Source: Pyrrhosoma nymphula (Eukaryota; Arthropoda; Insecta; Odonata; Coenagrionidae). Taken from it: 64,000 nt of DNA. The notes beneath the pieces were generated by a model, which worked only from the letters and a program-made list of their open reading frames with translations, was not told the origin of the DNA and searched no databases. The translations under genes were made by a program, and so were the position numbers. Positions within the stretch are counted from its first letter, which is position 1. The number at the start of each line of letters is the position of its first letter. The stretch spans positions 19,931,200 through 19,995,199 of the forward strand of contig OY754329.1 of NCBI GenBank assembly GCA_963573305.1. The letters run 5' to 3'. This document shows positions 10,601 through 22,004 of this stretch, piece after piece.

Positions 10601-12599
10601 CTTCTCCTCCATGCTTATTTTCCCCATTCCGCCAATGTTTAGTTGGCGCGGAAAAATTAACGTCCCGTGAAATTATTCAAGTCCGTGGTGTATTTGTGTG
10701 CAGTACTCATTGGCCTCATTTGCATCCGACTGCCTGAACGACGGCGAAAGTGTGCGAATCGTCTCATTGATTTGTTTACAAATAATTTCGAAATTCATGT
10801 GAGATAACTGCAGAAATAGGGTGAGAATTTTATCCTTTTCCCACGGAGAAAACCTGAACACGTTATGTTGGCGGTGGTACGTACTCCATATGCATCTAAT
10901 GACAAGTACGGTTTTTCTCTTTAGTCGGCGGAGTGAAATCACATTGTACGAGTGAAAAATAGTTGAACAGTCAACCTAACAAAAAAAGTAGTTGAGTTCT
11001 GCATTCAGAAAGCGGAAAATGAAAGGCAATAAAAGTTCAATTTTTTTAAATCCGCGAACTCATCCGGTGAAATTAGCCGAGAACATCCTCAGCCCCGTCG
11101 TTCACGGCGTCTTCTCGCTGCCATCGTCCTCTTCCTGCACCATGAATGCACCATAGCCAATTTATATACGTTTCTCGGAGTGGGGATGGAATTAATTAAG
11201 CTGCAGCTTTTCTTTCTAAGATACTTATATCGCGTTATTATTAATATATAATAATCAAACATTCGACTGGTACTAACTAGTATATCATCGACCGAAAATA
11301 ATAGATGAAAATTGGAGAAAAATGTTTGATGAAGCTCCGAATTATTGAAGGCTTTTGGCCAAGTGTAGGAGCGAGAGGGATTTGGCGTTTTGAACCAGCT
11401 GGCGAAGGGCAGAACCAATCATGAGCTGAAGAAAAGTTTAATGTCGAGTAAAGGGAGACTTATGTGTCCAGGATCTTTTTGACAATCTTGAAGCAGTTGC
11501 ATAAAACTCGAGTGACCGACCAAGCAGCATTTCTTTGGAATACTTGTAATTAAAATATAATTATAGTCGTCGGCAGTTGTTCTACTACTTGTTTTACTAC
11601 TTGTCAACGCATGAGCTTACTTTTTTTAAGATTTTAGATATTGTGTATAGTATATATATAGCCCTTTCTGACTGGGTATTTAATATTTGGGTATTTAATA
11701 TTTTTTTTCTGAAATTAAATGTCGTGTACCGAAGTTAAAACGAATTTACTAGGAAATCGACTCCCACGGTACCTACATAGTGAAATACATATGTCGTGAA
11801 AAGGAGATAAGGTGATTGAAAAAATAATAAGTGCATTTCGTGAAGAAAAGTAATTCGTGCAAATATAATGCAATACCGAATTCTCTCTACATCTGTTCAC
11901 TAGATTTGTCAGTCACGTACTTGCTTTATGGGAAACTCAGGCTTCTAATATTTTTGTGTTTCGTTTGTGGCTTTTTATCATCTTTATTGAGGAAGATTTG
12001 TTCCTCCATTGCCTCCGCTGAAGGTGACTTATCAAACTATGGAAATAATAGCGTGTTAGGATGTAAAAAAATAGGATCGAATAGATAATATGCGAAAATC
12101 TCCCAATTCCCTTAATTTTCATTCAATGTTTTCAGTGCCCGTGAACTGTTGTGAAAAACTAGCTTGTGAGCCTTTTGAGTGAGAGAGCATAATTCACGAA
12201 AGAGGATGGTGTAGCAATTGATTTTGAAATCTAGATCGTGGGAATTTTTTTCTCTTCTCTTTTTACCCGCAATCGCTCGCTGAGGAAACCTCGGGATCCG
12301 ACTTGAGGATTCCATGGGCCGGGTGGCCTTCTCTCTCCGCGACGTAACCTTACCTCGTTAGCGTGCTCTCGGTGATTTTCGGTGAATTTGAGCTGCTAAT
12401 CGATGTGGCCATCCCCAATGATGAAGCCTTCTTGAAACCCTCGATTCAATCGTAGAGAACATGAAGATTCGTAGATCGTAGGACATGAGGAATCGTAGAG
12501 GACATGACCTCTACATGTCTCACCGACTAACGGTTAAAGCAGTTTTTTTCTCGTTGTGATAGAAATTGGAGCTTTTGTTATCTTGCTTTGGCGGTTATA
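7668..12599. other. Mostly featureless intergenic DNA
   Basis: Except for the weak LINE trace near 10.1 kb nothing is recognised. G-rich patches at 8745-8810. Short frames are not supported. Confidence 0.5.
9955..10410 (-). pseudogene. Possible RTE-type LINE relic
   Basis: Minus strand around 10150-10060 reads FTGHITHRGI and GLVKTAMEGVQNGM, resembling the GHILRH..LL.T..EG segment of RTE-like elements. Very decayed. Confidence 0.3.
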
Positions 12600-12812
12600 G
12601 GGTAAACCGTGCAGTTATTGGCCACCCAACAGTTATTGATCACATGGCATTTTGAAGAGCATAGTAAGAGTACAGTTGGACAAAATTTACAATAATCACT
12701 ACTGTAAATTTGTCTTTCGTTGTAAACTTTTTCCAACTGTACTCTTACTATGCTCTTTAAAGTACCATGTGGCGAATAACTGTAGGGTGACCATTAACTG
12801 TACGGTTTACCC
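12600..12812. mobile_element. Fold-back MITE with TA target site
   Basis: TA-flanked. GGGTAAACCGTGCAGTTA at left pairs with TAACTGTACGGTTTACCC at right, and inner arms GAGCATAGTAAGAGTACAG pair throughout, so the 213 bp can fold almost end to end. TA duplication fits Tc1/mariner mobilisation. Confidence 0.75.
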
Positions 12813-13466
12813 TAGTAAATTGTAGTGTAAAGTGTGAAGTCCGATGTCGGTACATACTTTCGTTGATCCGTTGTGCCGGAATGCGGCCCGCCATATGTGT
12901 TTCTCATCACCGCCCAATTAGCTCTGGTAATCTGAATAACTCGTAGGTTATAGAAGAGAGTAGATGGCGTCTTGGCTTACGAATATGAAGCCTTATTTTT
13001 GCGAAAAGTGATCCGCCTTACACGGCTATCGCACGCGGTTAATCCGTAACATTTATGAATAATGGAGTGCTTTTTTGGAGATTATATCCATCGTGCATTT
13101 TTCTAGATAAATCGTTGCGGCACCGCGACAATTTCGGTACTGATACAGGTATTCGGAATATTAACTGCGCGATTGATGCATTCATTGTGGCCGATTGGGC
13201 ATGTTAATGGCTTCAATATTAGTTATTATTTAACAATCCCCTGTGCTTCCGTACCCTACGGTTCCATATATTCTCTTCTATTATCAGTGCGCTGTTGTGT
13301 TGCGAAGTGATTAGCGCTCTAGAGTGAATGGAAGGCATGGCTTAAACTTGCGAAATCGCCAAAAATTAGAGTAAGAATTCCATTTTCCGCCGTTTTAAAG
13401 CCTTGGGGTTAGTTTTTTCAATGTTTGGTGAACTTTGACCGCATAATGACGTAGCCTTCCCGTTAA

Positions 13467-14020
13467 GGTAGTTTGAGCGAAAAATCACTTAACCTAGAAT
13501 TTGATGAATTTGACCTCATTTTAAAGAAAAAACTCATCTTTCCAATGATATAAAAATATCAACCCTTTGCCGAACTACTTTTCGAGCAATTTGCCTACTA
13601 ATACAAGCTGTTTTACATGGGATAGATTACGGCTGTGCGCTCCAGAGGGAGAATATTGAAAACAAATTATGAACTTCTAACACCTAGATTCCGTCAAAAA
13701 CTTAAGGTGTGTATAATGTATGTTTTCTCAACTATTTATAAAAAATGATCTATTACTCACCTCAGAAATTTTTACAGAATCGCAAAAGAATCTGCTGTTT
13801 TGAAGGATTTTCAGCCGTACGGCGGGAAAAAATGAGTCAAGTTAGAGACTTATGTAGCATTATTTATTTAATTACTGAGAATTTTTGTTATATATAACTA
13901 TATCTTTGCGCCATTAATATTACAATATTTATTTTATTCTTCTTACAGACGCTGAAATAAAAAAATAAAATTTTAATATGGTCTCCATTATGACTAGGGA
14001 TCTATCTCGCTCAAACCACC
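13467..14020 (-). mobile_element. TTAA-flanked MITE family P1, copy 1
   Basis: TTAA at 13463-13466 and 14021-14024. Terminal inverted repeats GGTAGTTTGAGCGA and TCGCTCAAACCACC; 554 bp without transposase. The TTAA duplication is typical of piggyBac-type elements. It is reversed relative to copies 2 and 3. Confidence 0.75.
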
Positions 14021-14169
14021 TTAACTTGATGTTAGCTGAGAGTTCGGGTTTTGCATATTATTTCAGACTGTTCCTTGGTTGGCGAGAATGTTATCGATGG
14101 GAGAGCGTATGGCATAAATCCGAAGATTGGTTTGCTGCAGCCCTGCTCCCCGCAAACAGTTTCATGTCG

Positions 14170-15115
14170 ACATTAAGTCTTTAATTTTTCTTCATCATTT
14201 ACCTGTTGCATTCCATTCTTGGTCTTCCTCTGATATTTTTTTCATTTATTTCCCCTTTCAGTTATCATTTTCAATATTCTGTTGTGTCGCAACATGTGTC
14301 CAATAAGTTTTTAGCTCCTTCTTCCTCAAAATACTTCCTCTCGTTTTATCGGATTATTAGCTCCAACGTCAATACGATGTGATATCATAATCAGTGCAAC
14401 CTGATACTTGATTAAACAACCTGAATTCCCTTTCTAAAAATTGTTCTAATTGTTCTTTCTCAGAATTATTCAATGTAGAGTTTTCATCATACCTACATCT
14501 TCTCTCTGACTCCTCACAGGAGTTGTCCATTTGACCTTCATCAATTCTCTCATCATCATTGGTGTGTTCAATCCTAAGATTGGTTGACTTCAGCCCTCCG
14601 TCCTTCCCTATCTAGTGCTAGTTCTCTTACTCCCTGGTAGATCTAATGTACTTTCCTCTTTTTTTGGTCTGTGTATTTATCCCTTGGCCTTTCTCTTGGG
14701 AATTTTCCCTCTATTTTTCCTTCAACTATATATTCTTCACAAGCCAATTGTGCCTCAGGATGTGCTCAATCCATCAGGTTCTTTTCTATATCGTGTTCCG
14801 TGTGGTATTTTCCTCTTCTTCTCCTGTGTAAACTTCTTCATTTCTTATTTTATGCGCCCATTTGATCTTCAGCTTCCTCTTCCAACGCCATGTTTCGAAT
14901 GCTCCTATTTTTTTCTGGTCTGCTGGTGGTCCATGCTTCGGTCCATGGAGTGCCTTGCTCTACACGATATTTTTTACATATTATTTCCGTGTTCGTAGTC
15001 CTATCGTCTTTGAGCACAGTAGTTGCCTCATCATTATTAACGATTTCTTAGCCCCGAAGCTGTATCAATCCTCTACATGACCACATTTCCATCGCTTCCA
15101 ATTTTGTTTGTCGTG
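14170..15115 (-). pseudogene. RTE-type LINE C-terminal relic
   Basis: Minus strand: KLEAMEMWSCRGLIQLRG near 15100, RIEHTNDDERIDEGQM near 14560, and GHMLRHNRILKMITE near 14300. These match the LEAFEMWCYRRML...ISW.DRVTNEE...GHILRH...IEG series that follows the RT domain in many arthropod RTE-like elements. Many stops. The hydrophobic + strand frames across it are antisense shadows. Confidence 0.5.
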
Positions 15116-15338
15116 CAGAGCGTATCCCGTTCTGCCCCTGGGGGGCTGCCTCGATCGACTGAAGAGAGTGTGTGTCGTTCGGTCGGCCGCCTTCATCCCG
15201 CCGGCCGGCTGCCAACGCATCGGACGATCGGAGAAATCGCCGCACAATTCGTGTCATTGAGAGGTGACACCCAGCTCGGGACGGAACGGAAAGCGTGTGT
15301 TTGTGTGTAGTGCTCGGTCGAAGCGTGTAAGGGACGGA
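15116..15338. other. GC- and CpG-rich block, possible promoter or 5' exon
   Basis: Strikingly CpG-rich for this window (e.g. CGGTCGGCCGCC, CCGCCGGCCGGC, CGGACGATCGG). Contains short open frames on both strands but no recognised protein. It resumes after the MITE as 15905-16290. Could be a CpG-island-like promoter or 5' UTR exon (perhaps of Ack, 20 kb away), or just GC-rich transposon DNA. Confidence 0.3.
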
Positions 15339-15342
15339 TTAA

Positions 15343-15900
15343 GGTAGTTTGAGCGAGATATTTCCCTAGTCACAATGGAGACCATATTCGAATTTTATTT
15401 TTTGATTTCAGCGTCTGTAAGAAGCATGAAATAAATATTGAAATATTAATGGTGCAAAGTATAGTTATATGTAACAAAAATTCTCAGTAATTAAATAAAT
15501 ATATCTACTTAAGTCTCTAACTTGACTCATTTTTTCACGCCGTACGGTTAAAAAGCCTTCAAAACAGCAGGTTTTTTGCGATTCTGTAAAAATCACTGAG
15601 GTGAGTAATATATTAATTTTTATAAATAGTTGAGAAAACATACAAACTGAACACCGTTAGTTTTTTGGCGAAATCTAGGTGTTGTAAATTCCTATTTTTT
15701 TCAATATTCTCCCTCTGGAGCACTCAGCCGAATCTAATCTATCCCATGTAAAACGGCTTATATTTTTAGGCAAATTGCTCGAAAAGTAGTTCGGCAAGGG
15801 GTTGATATTTTGTTATTATTGGAAAGATGAGAGTTTTTTTCTTAAAAATACGTCAAATTCATCAAATTCTAGGTGAATTGATTTATCGCTCAAAGTACCT
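15343..15900 (+). mobile_element. TTAA-flanked MITE family P1, copy 2
   Basis: TTAA at 15339-15342 and 15901-15904; ends GGTAGTTTGAGCGAGATA and ATCGCTCAAAGTACC. It shares internal landmarks TCCCTCTGGAGC and CCCATGTAAAACGGC with the other copies. It splits a GC-rich block. Confidence 0.78.
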
Positions 15901-15904
15901 TTAA

Positions 15905-16290
15905 GTGCGAGACTGGCTTTGTCCCTCCCCTCTTCCTTGCTTCTTTCGCAATTCGCTCCCCACTCCTCCTCCTCCCCACCCCTTTCTACCGCGCCCGCGT
16001 CTTAGGAATGCGGCACCGAGGCATGCCTTGAGGTGTTTGTGTTGGTGGCGCGGACGGTTGCATACGGTGGCGGCGGCCCGAGGATACGTCACCACCCGCC
16101 GTCTTCGATGGAGTTGCCACAATCCTCCGCCAATGTCATTCCAATCCCCATTGAGGTAGAGGTGTACCTCAATGCCAATCCCCATCCATGCGCTTCCATT
16201 CTTCGCTTGTTTCCCGGAAATGTTCGCTCGGTTCTTCTGAATTTTGTCTGCGTTTCGCGTTCGAAGTACTCTGGGATTTCCGCTCCATTG
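15905..16290. other. Second GC-rich block after MITE
   Basis: TCCCTCCCC and TCCTCCTCCTCC pyrimidine tracts followed by GGTGGCGGCGGCCCGAGG. With 15116-15338 it forms one block interrupted by MITE copy 2. No conserved protein in any frame. Confidence 0.3.
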
Positions 16291-16439
16291 CGGGAGTAGC
16301 CAAACAATATATGTAACTAAGTAAATAATTTATTGATCTCTCTGGGTACAGGCCCATAAGAGCAAAAAATATAAACATTTGCGTACATACGTGCATGTTC
16401 ATATGTGACGCAATAAGAATAATCAAACAGTGTATATAC

Positions 16440-16949
16440 ATATTACATACATATAGATTATAACAAAGGTTCTATTGAAAAACTTGTTAAAAATCATAAA
16501 TTTACTTTTAAAATTTTCAATTGATTTAGTGTTTTAAACATTTAATGGCAATTAGTTCCATGTTTTGGTTGATGTTACAACAAATGATTTGCTGAATTTG
16601 ATAGTGCGATGAGCAGGAAAATTAAGCTTCGAGGAATTGCTTCTATTTATGACCCTACGACAACTAGGTACAGACTTTAAAAAATTGGAACAGATATTCA
16701 AGCTCCTGGAATGAGAACAGCTGATGCAAAAACACGCACTGCAAATACAATCGTCTATTTTTAACGTTTAGCCACTTTAATTGGTCTCTGTAGGGAGAAA
16801 TGTGATCTTGGCGGCGTAATCCAAAGATGTACCGTGCACATGAGTTTAGTACACGTTGTAACATAAAATTTAGTTTATCAGGCAGATCGTTGAATATCAG
16901 GCAACAATAATCGATATGAGGAAAAATTAATGTAGGAATTAATATGGTG

Positions 16950-16989
<40 letters not shown>

Positions 16990-17000
16990 GTTCAAACAGG
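16440..17000 (-). pseudogene. LINE 3' end (Jockey/CR1-like C-terminal domain)
   Basis: On the minus strand: FPHIDYCCLIFNDLPDKLN, LQRVLNSCARYIFGLRRQDH, ISPYRDQLKWLNVKNRRLYL, then after a frameshift NFPAHRTIKFSKSFVVTSTK and TWN. This is the conserved region after the reverse transcriptase of many non-LTR elements (LQ..NSC.R.IF..RR..H). Interrupted by frame changes and stops, 5' truncated at an AT microsatellite. Confidence 0.7.
16952..16983. repeat. (TA)n microsatellite
   Basis: Alternating TA of about 32 bp at the truncated 5' end of a LINE relic; a second TA run lies at 17090-17104. Confidence 0.85.
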
Positions 17001-17114
17001 TGGTGAAAGAAAGAGGATAGTAAACACATAAAATGTGATGACACAATGGTGATGTGAAGATGGAATGATGGCCGATTCCAAGTGAAAAAATATATATATA
17101 TATATTTTACTTTT

Positions 17115-17152
17115 GCCGACGTTTCGGATTTTTATTCATCCATCTTCAGGGC
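17115..17152 (-). ncRNA. Hammerhead-like motif, solitary
   Basis: Minus strand: GCC (stem I), CTGAAGA, T, stem II GGAT/ATCC with an A-rich loop, GAA, palindromic ACGT as minimal stem III, C (giving the preferred GUC cleavage triplet), then GGC closing stem I. It lies next to a LINE relic and an AT microsatellite; no inverted partner was found. All core positions intact. Confidence 0.55.
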
Positions 17153-18208
17153 TATAAACAATGATGTATGATGTTAAATGTTAAAGAGGTCGAGAATAAA
17201 TACAATTTGTAGAAATTAATAGCATCTTGGTATGTACAGGGATTAAATTTCTCTTTAATTAAAGCTGATACAATGTACTGTTTATTTTATTACAAATTTG
17301 ATAAATATGATCTTGCCATGACAGTAAATTATGAAAAATTACTCCAAATTTTCGTGCTGTTTGGGAATATAAAGTATTTCAACATCTATATTTTTTAAAT
17401 GTACTGTCCTTATTACTGCTGTGGCTTAATGTGACAAGTATACAGATGTGCGTTTGTAATCGGCTTAATTTTTCCTCGGCGTTCGCTTCAACTTATAATT
17501 ATTCTGTGATGGTCCTTCGCGTGTACAGAGTGCCGTAATGTCGATTTCATTTTTTTTTGTTTTGAATGAGGCGTCGTAGCAAAATTTCTTCTCACTCAAG
17601 TGGCCATCGTGTATCACCCCAATTATTTCAGTGTGTAGTCGTCCAACCGCCAAATAAGTAGACCACTGTTGGACTTAATGAAGTGTTTACTTCCGTTTCC
17701 TCGGTTCCGTCATCCTCTATTGGTGGCGGTTGGACTAATTTTTAAAAATGCTCTCACGGTTTTGCTAATTACGCCCTGTAGATTAGCCCTGTTTAAGCTC
17801 AAGGCTAATAAGGCATCTACTGTGAGTGGCCACTTGGCTGATATCTCATGTGCGAAAAGTTGATTCCTCTAATGTAATCGACTGCATTGACCCTCGACTC
17901 GCCGCGGCAGTATATCATTGGGAGTATAACTTAAATCATCTTAGGGAAAAATCTCAGTTTTGCATATATGTTTATGGTAAACATATGAGGAAAACCGTTA
18001 AATCAATTATTATAAAATATTAAATCTTCATATGATATTAGCATCTACATACCTAGTACAATGTGATCCGCGCTCAAATTATCAAATTCTGCGTTTAAGA
18101 TGTCAACAGCTCAACCGTTTTATTGCCTCTTCACTGCAAGACTAAATCGACCCGCGCGCCCCTCGTCGATCGCTGGCAAACTTCGCGGTGTTAGCAAATC
18201 TCAGTTAA

Positions 18209-18760
18209 GGTGGTTCCACCGTAAAATGACTGAAATGTCATTTTATTCACATTCTGTCTACTTATAGAAAACGTTGTCCTCTATCTGATATGAACTACAA
18301 AATAATACCTTTCCACGCTATTTTATTCTATAATTGAACTTGAAATTACATTGTGTTCAATGGGGAATGAGAGAAACATGGGGAAAATAGTATTTTTCCA
18401 TAAAATATAAATGCCATTTTCGCGGAAAACTATTTATATGAAGGAAATAATCCAGAGAAATTGAATAAAAATCAAATATAGGCATCTTACCACCTTATTT
18501 ATCTAGTTATTAGGGAATTAATTCCGTAATTGAAGTCAAAGTGCGGTAATTCGTAGGAAATGACGCTTCAGTTGACGCTATGGTTGGAAAAAAGTGCTCA
18601 TTTAAAATACATTCGTGGAATAATCTGCATTTTTTCTACTTTACTTTTGGTTTTTGTAGGTAACGCATTTCATCAGCGAAAGCAGGATTTTTTTGACAAA
18701 ACATAAAAAATGTGGACTGTAGTATTTGTTTTGACTCACACAGTCGCGGTGGAACCTCCC
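18209..18760. mobile_element. MITE with TTAA-type end, family P2
   Basis: Left end TTAAGGTGGTTCCACCG, right end CGGTGGAACCTCCCTAAG, about 550 bp, AT-rich and non-coding. The first bases GGTGGTT resemble family P1, suggesting related transposases. Confidence 0.6.
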
Positions 18761-19690
18761 TAAGCCGATTTTTTTCCTTCTATCTATGACAAACCATGCT
18801 ATAGTTTATTATAAATGGATGTATTCATGTTTTTGAACTTTTTCATGGATTCCGAAAAAGCATTTTTTCCCTCTTTTTTCGGAAATGACCCACTGTGCGC
18901 CGGTGGTCTGAATTGTGCGATCATCGGAGATTTTCTCGTGACATTATGGATCAAAACTAATGAGCAATACTTTGGTGTCATGTGGGTCCCATAGAATATA
19001 ATTTCGTTGATTGTATGCCGAAGCCTATTATTGTTAGAAGTAGTCGATGTACAAATTAATTCAAATATATTTTTTAATTAAGAAATTATCCAGCTCAATT
19101 GGCCGACCGTAGTGCCAATTCTATTGAATCAACGAATTTTGGCTTCGATAAGTGTAGTTAGTAGCTTGCTGATAACTCAAAGGGTAAGTCTCTGCCTTCA
19201 TTTTATCATAATTGTATGTCCTCGAAAGATTCCCTGTTTGCATAGATTTTTTCAAGGAAATACTGCTATGTGATTAAGGGAGCAAACATAGTTACTACTG
19301 TTCCTTTTGCTAAACCCATTTTTTTTCTTTTTAAGCCTCGAGCAATTTCAAATTTGGGAAAAAAATAATGCAGAAATATGAGCTTTTTGGCGTTATCAGA
19401 TATAGGAGATGTTTTCCTATGAGTAGCATCAGTGTAAAAAATTACTTTAGCTTCATTTTGCTGTGGTACCTCTTTTAAGCTGGGAACACATGGGGACGTT
19501 CTATGAGCGTAGTTGGCGTTGTTTTACGTACGGAAGCAGCTTCACACTCCATAACAACGGCGACAACGACACTTAGCAGTCGTGACGCCATCGGAAAATG
19601 TGTAAAAGTTGTTTTTTTTCGTAGATTTTCGCAGTTCATTTTAATTTTGGTCAGTTTCTTTTGGATTCTGCGATTAAACTAAACTTTTTA

Positions 19691-19734
19691 GCAACAGTTT
19701 CGCCGTGCTATTCTGCCGGCTTCGTCAGGCATTC
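19691..19734 (-). ncRNA. Hammerhead-ribozyme-like motif in PLE terminus (intact core)
   Basis: Read on the minus strand: stem I 5' GC, core CTGACGA, one extra A, stem II GCCG/CGGC around an 11-nt loop, GAA, stem III ACTGT, then GC closing stem I. All invariant core bases of a type I hammerhead are present. Hammerhead motifs are reported in Penelope-like elements, and this one lies in the 3' terminal arm of a PLE with a recognisable endonuclease. Fold made by eye only. Confidence 0.55.
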
Positions 19735-19887
19735 GAAATCAACCATGAAAAATAAATAAACAAACTTAAGCGGTTATTATGTTAGCGGTTCAGCATGATT
19801 AGTTATTACTTCAGTTTTTCAAAAGTCTTTACCACGTATAATGAAGTTTGTAGCCATCTTCTCTGTTTAGGTTGTTAGGTCTTTTTT

Positions 19888-20420
19888 CTATTTTAATGGG
19901 TTCCCTGATGATCCGTGGATAGTTTTTTGGTTTGATAGTTTAGATCCGTGGATAATTTCTTTACATAAAACTTTCGCTCTTTTGATGTCAATACTGTGAC
20001 CTTCTAAAAGTGTGTGCTCAGCCACGGCAGAGTGATACCAATCTTTCTTCCGAATAGCCCGTTCGTGTTCCTTCAGTCTGCATCCTATGGCTCTCTTTGT
20101 TTGGCCAGCATATGATTTTCCGCAACTACAGAAAATTTCGTATATCCCTTCGAACATTGTGGGAGGTAATGGATATTTAGCTCCTCTAAGATGATCATAA
20201 ACTTTGGAGGTGGTGTTAAATCTTGTAATGATGTTATGCTTCTTCATGAGTTTACCTATGCGATCTGTTGTTCCCACGATGTAAGGTAGCATGACATATC
20301 CCAAAGGCTTAAATGTTCTTTCTCCTTAGGCTTCTGATTTATAACACTTTCAATTAATTTATAGCTATAACCATAATCCTTCATTGTCTCCCTTAAATGT
20401 TTATTTATTTTTCATTGTTG
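19888..20420 (-). pseudogene. Penelope-like retroelement, GIY-YIG endonuclease fragment
   Basis: Minus-strand frame of 138 codons from 20304 to 19888. After the linker LGYVMLPYIVGTTDRIGKLM it contains GIYEIFCSCGKSYAGQTKRA: the GIY at residues 53-55, YAG in place of YIG at 65-67, then GCRLKEH with the catalytic Arg at 76, and AVAEHTLLEGHSID. This is the C-terminal endonuclease of Penelope-like elements, which nicks target DNA for reverse transcription. Upstream to about 20420 the frame continues as LRETMKDYGYSYKLIESVIN after one frameshift near 20310; the reverse transcriptase is absent. The element is a 5'-truncated, frameshifted copy between inverted terminal arms. Confidence 0.85.
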
Positions 20421-20426
20421 ATTTAG

Positions 20427-20470
20427 AATGCCTGACGAAGCCGGCAGAATAGCTTGGCGAAACTGTTGCT
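20427..20470 (+). ncRNA. Hammerhead-like motif, inverted partner copy
   Basis: Same motif on the + strand in the other PLE arm: CTGACGA, extra A, GCC...GGC stem II (one fewer base pair than the partner because CACGGC became CTTGGC), GAAACTGTTGC. Core bases intact. Confidence 0.5.
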
Positions 20471-22004
20471 AAAAAAGTTTAGTTTAATCGCAGAAATCCA
20501 AAAGAAACTTACCAAAAGTAAAAGTTGTGTTTACGAAAGAACGGGTATCCGTCCGTTAAGTTTAGTGACGATTATTTCTTCGATGTTTGAGCTATAAGCA
20601 TTGAAGTTTTCCTCGGTTAAAAAAATGCACTAATTCACATTCATGTCATTTTTCTGCGTCCACATCTTCCGCTTCTTCGGGTTTTGTATATTAGTTTATA
20701 TTTTTTGTCATTGCGCGCACAGCAGCTATGCCTATTGTCGAAGCTATGTCTCATTCTTGCATGTAAATTTAAGATTTCTCTCTTGAGCCAACCCGTTATA
20801 AAGCCGCGTCAGCGAGTTACCCTTTTCCTAAATGGTACCTAGTATGGTTAAATTAAACAAAAATACCTTATTCCTCGTCGCACCATCTGTTATTATTACT
20901 AGCGTCGATTTATTCCTCCCTGAATACAATTAGTCAGTTTCATTCCGTTTAAGAAGATTGCATTGCGACTGGTGAGTCGAAATTAAACTTCCACCGGTTT
21001 ATATAAACTCCCGTCAGCTGCTTCCATTGACGGCATGTTTAGGTATGTAAATTAACTAAAGTTGCATCATGGTCCACGATTGTATTTTTGATTGCATTCA
21101 TTTTTCAGCGCAAAGAGTCGACTGAATCGTCATACCAACTTAATTATGTTTCACTTGCAATTAACTTAAAGCAATTTACTATTGAGCTCTGAAAGCTGAT
21201 ATTGGTTGGGGCTTTCTTTCTTTGTTGCGATTTTCATTTTCAGGTGTATTTTATAAGTTTTTCAAGCACATATTATCTGAATTATTTTACTTTAAAATAC
21301 CTTTTTCTTTTTGTGTGCTCATTCTCGACCATAAACTGCCATAATTTGTTGTATAATTGGAGAAAAAAATAGTGGGAAAAGGAAGGATACTGTTAAGCTA
21401 AATTGGCGCTGGACTCTTCTGGGAGTATCTCCAATCGGTAAAAAATTCGGCAAAAAATCGGGCAAAACATTTTTCTTAGGTGTCACGGATTCTTGGGTTT
21501 TTAGGTTTTGGGTTTAGATATTATTTTTGAGAGCCGCGAGAAATTATGCTTTTACTCCGATGATATTTGGAGATTCACGACGGTCTTTGATTTTTCTATT
21601 TTATAAAAATATGACACTACCTCCATTTAGTTTGTTTAGACTATGTTTCCCTGTATTATATGAATAAAAGTTCATAAGATGTAATTTTCTGTTTTAATAA
21701 CAGAACTTTATACTTTCCCACAATTTATGTTACTCCTTAACTGTGGAAAAGTAAAACTTTTTGTTATTACTGGTGATAATTATCACTGCCTCAAAGTCAC
21801 GCTGGAGACGGCCAAAAATACCATTGTGCTTAGTTCCGGCTTGTCACTTAGTGCCTAAATTTGTGTGGTCAATTTTTAATCATTGAATTTAGTATTTAGG
21901 CACATGCTTGGGAAAATCTAGTCATTCGTCTAGGGCTCGTCGTGAATACGCTAGACTACCCGGTACTTTGCTGACAGCTCCATTGTGAAAATGGCTGCTA
22001 GTAA

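Larger units (their letters stand above)
19647..20520 (-). mobile_element. 5'-truncated PLE with inverted terminal arms
   Basis: The endonuclease fragment is bracketed by inverted copies of one terminal sequence: 19647-19735 reads as the reverse complement of 20427-20515 (GCAACAGTTTCGCC... against ...GGCGAAACTGTTGC, and the subterminal ATTCTGCGATTAAACT against AGTTTAATCGCAGAAAT). Penelope-like elements are known for such inverted or tandem pseudo-LTRs left by their replication. Both arms hold a hammerhead-like core. Confidence 0.7.

Noticed and set aside
14615..15080. Hydrophobic multi-Phe/Leu frames on the + strand (possible membrane protein)
   Set aside because: Antisense of a decayed RTE LINE C-terminus; several overlapping frames show the same hydrophobic bias.
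15048..15310. Basic/Arg-rich frames in the GC-rich block
   Set aside because: Open on both strands because of GC content; the minus frame runs into LINE sequence.
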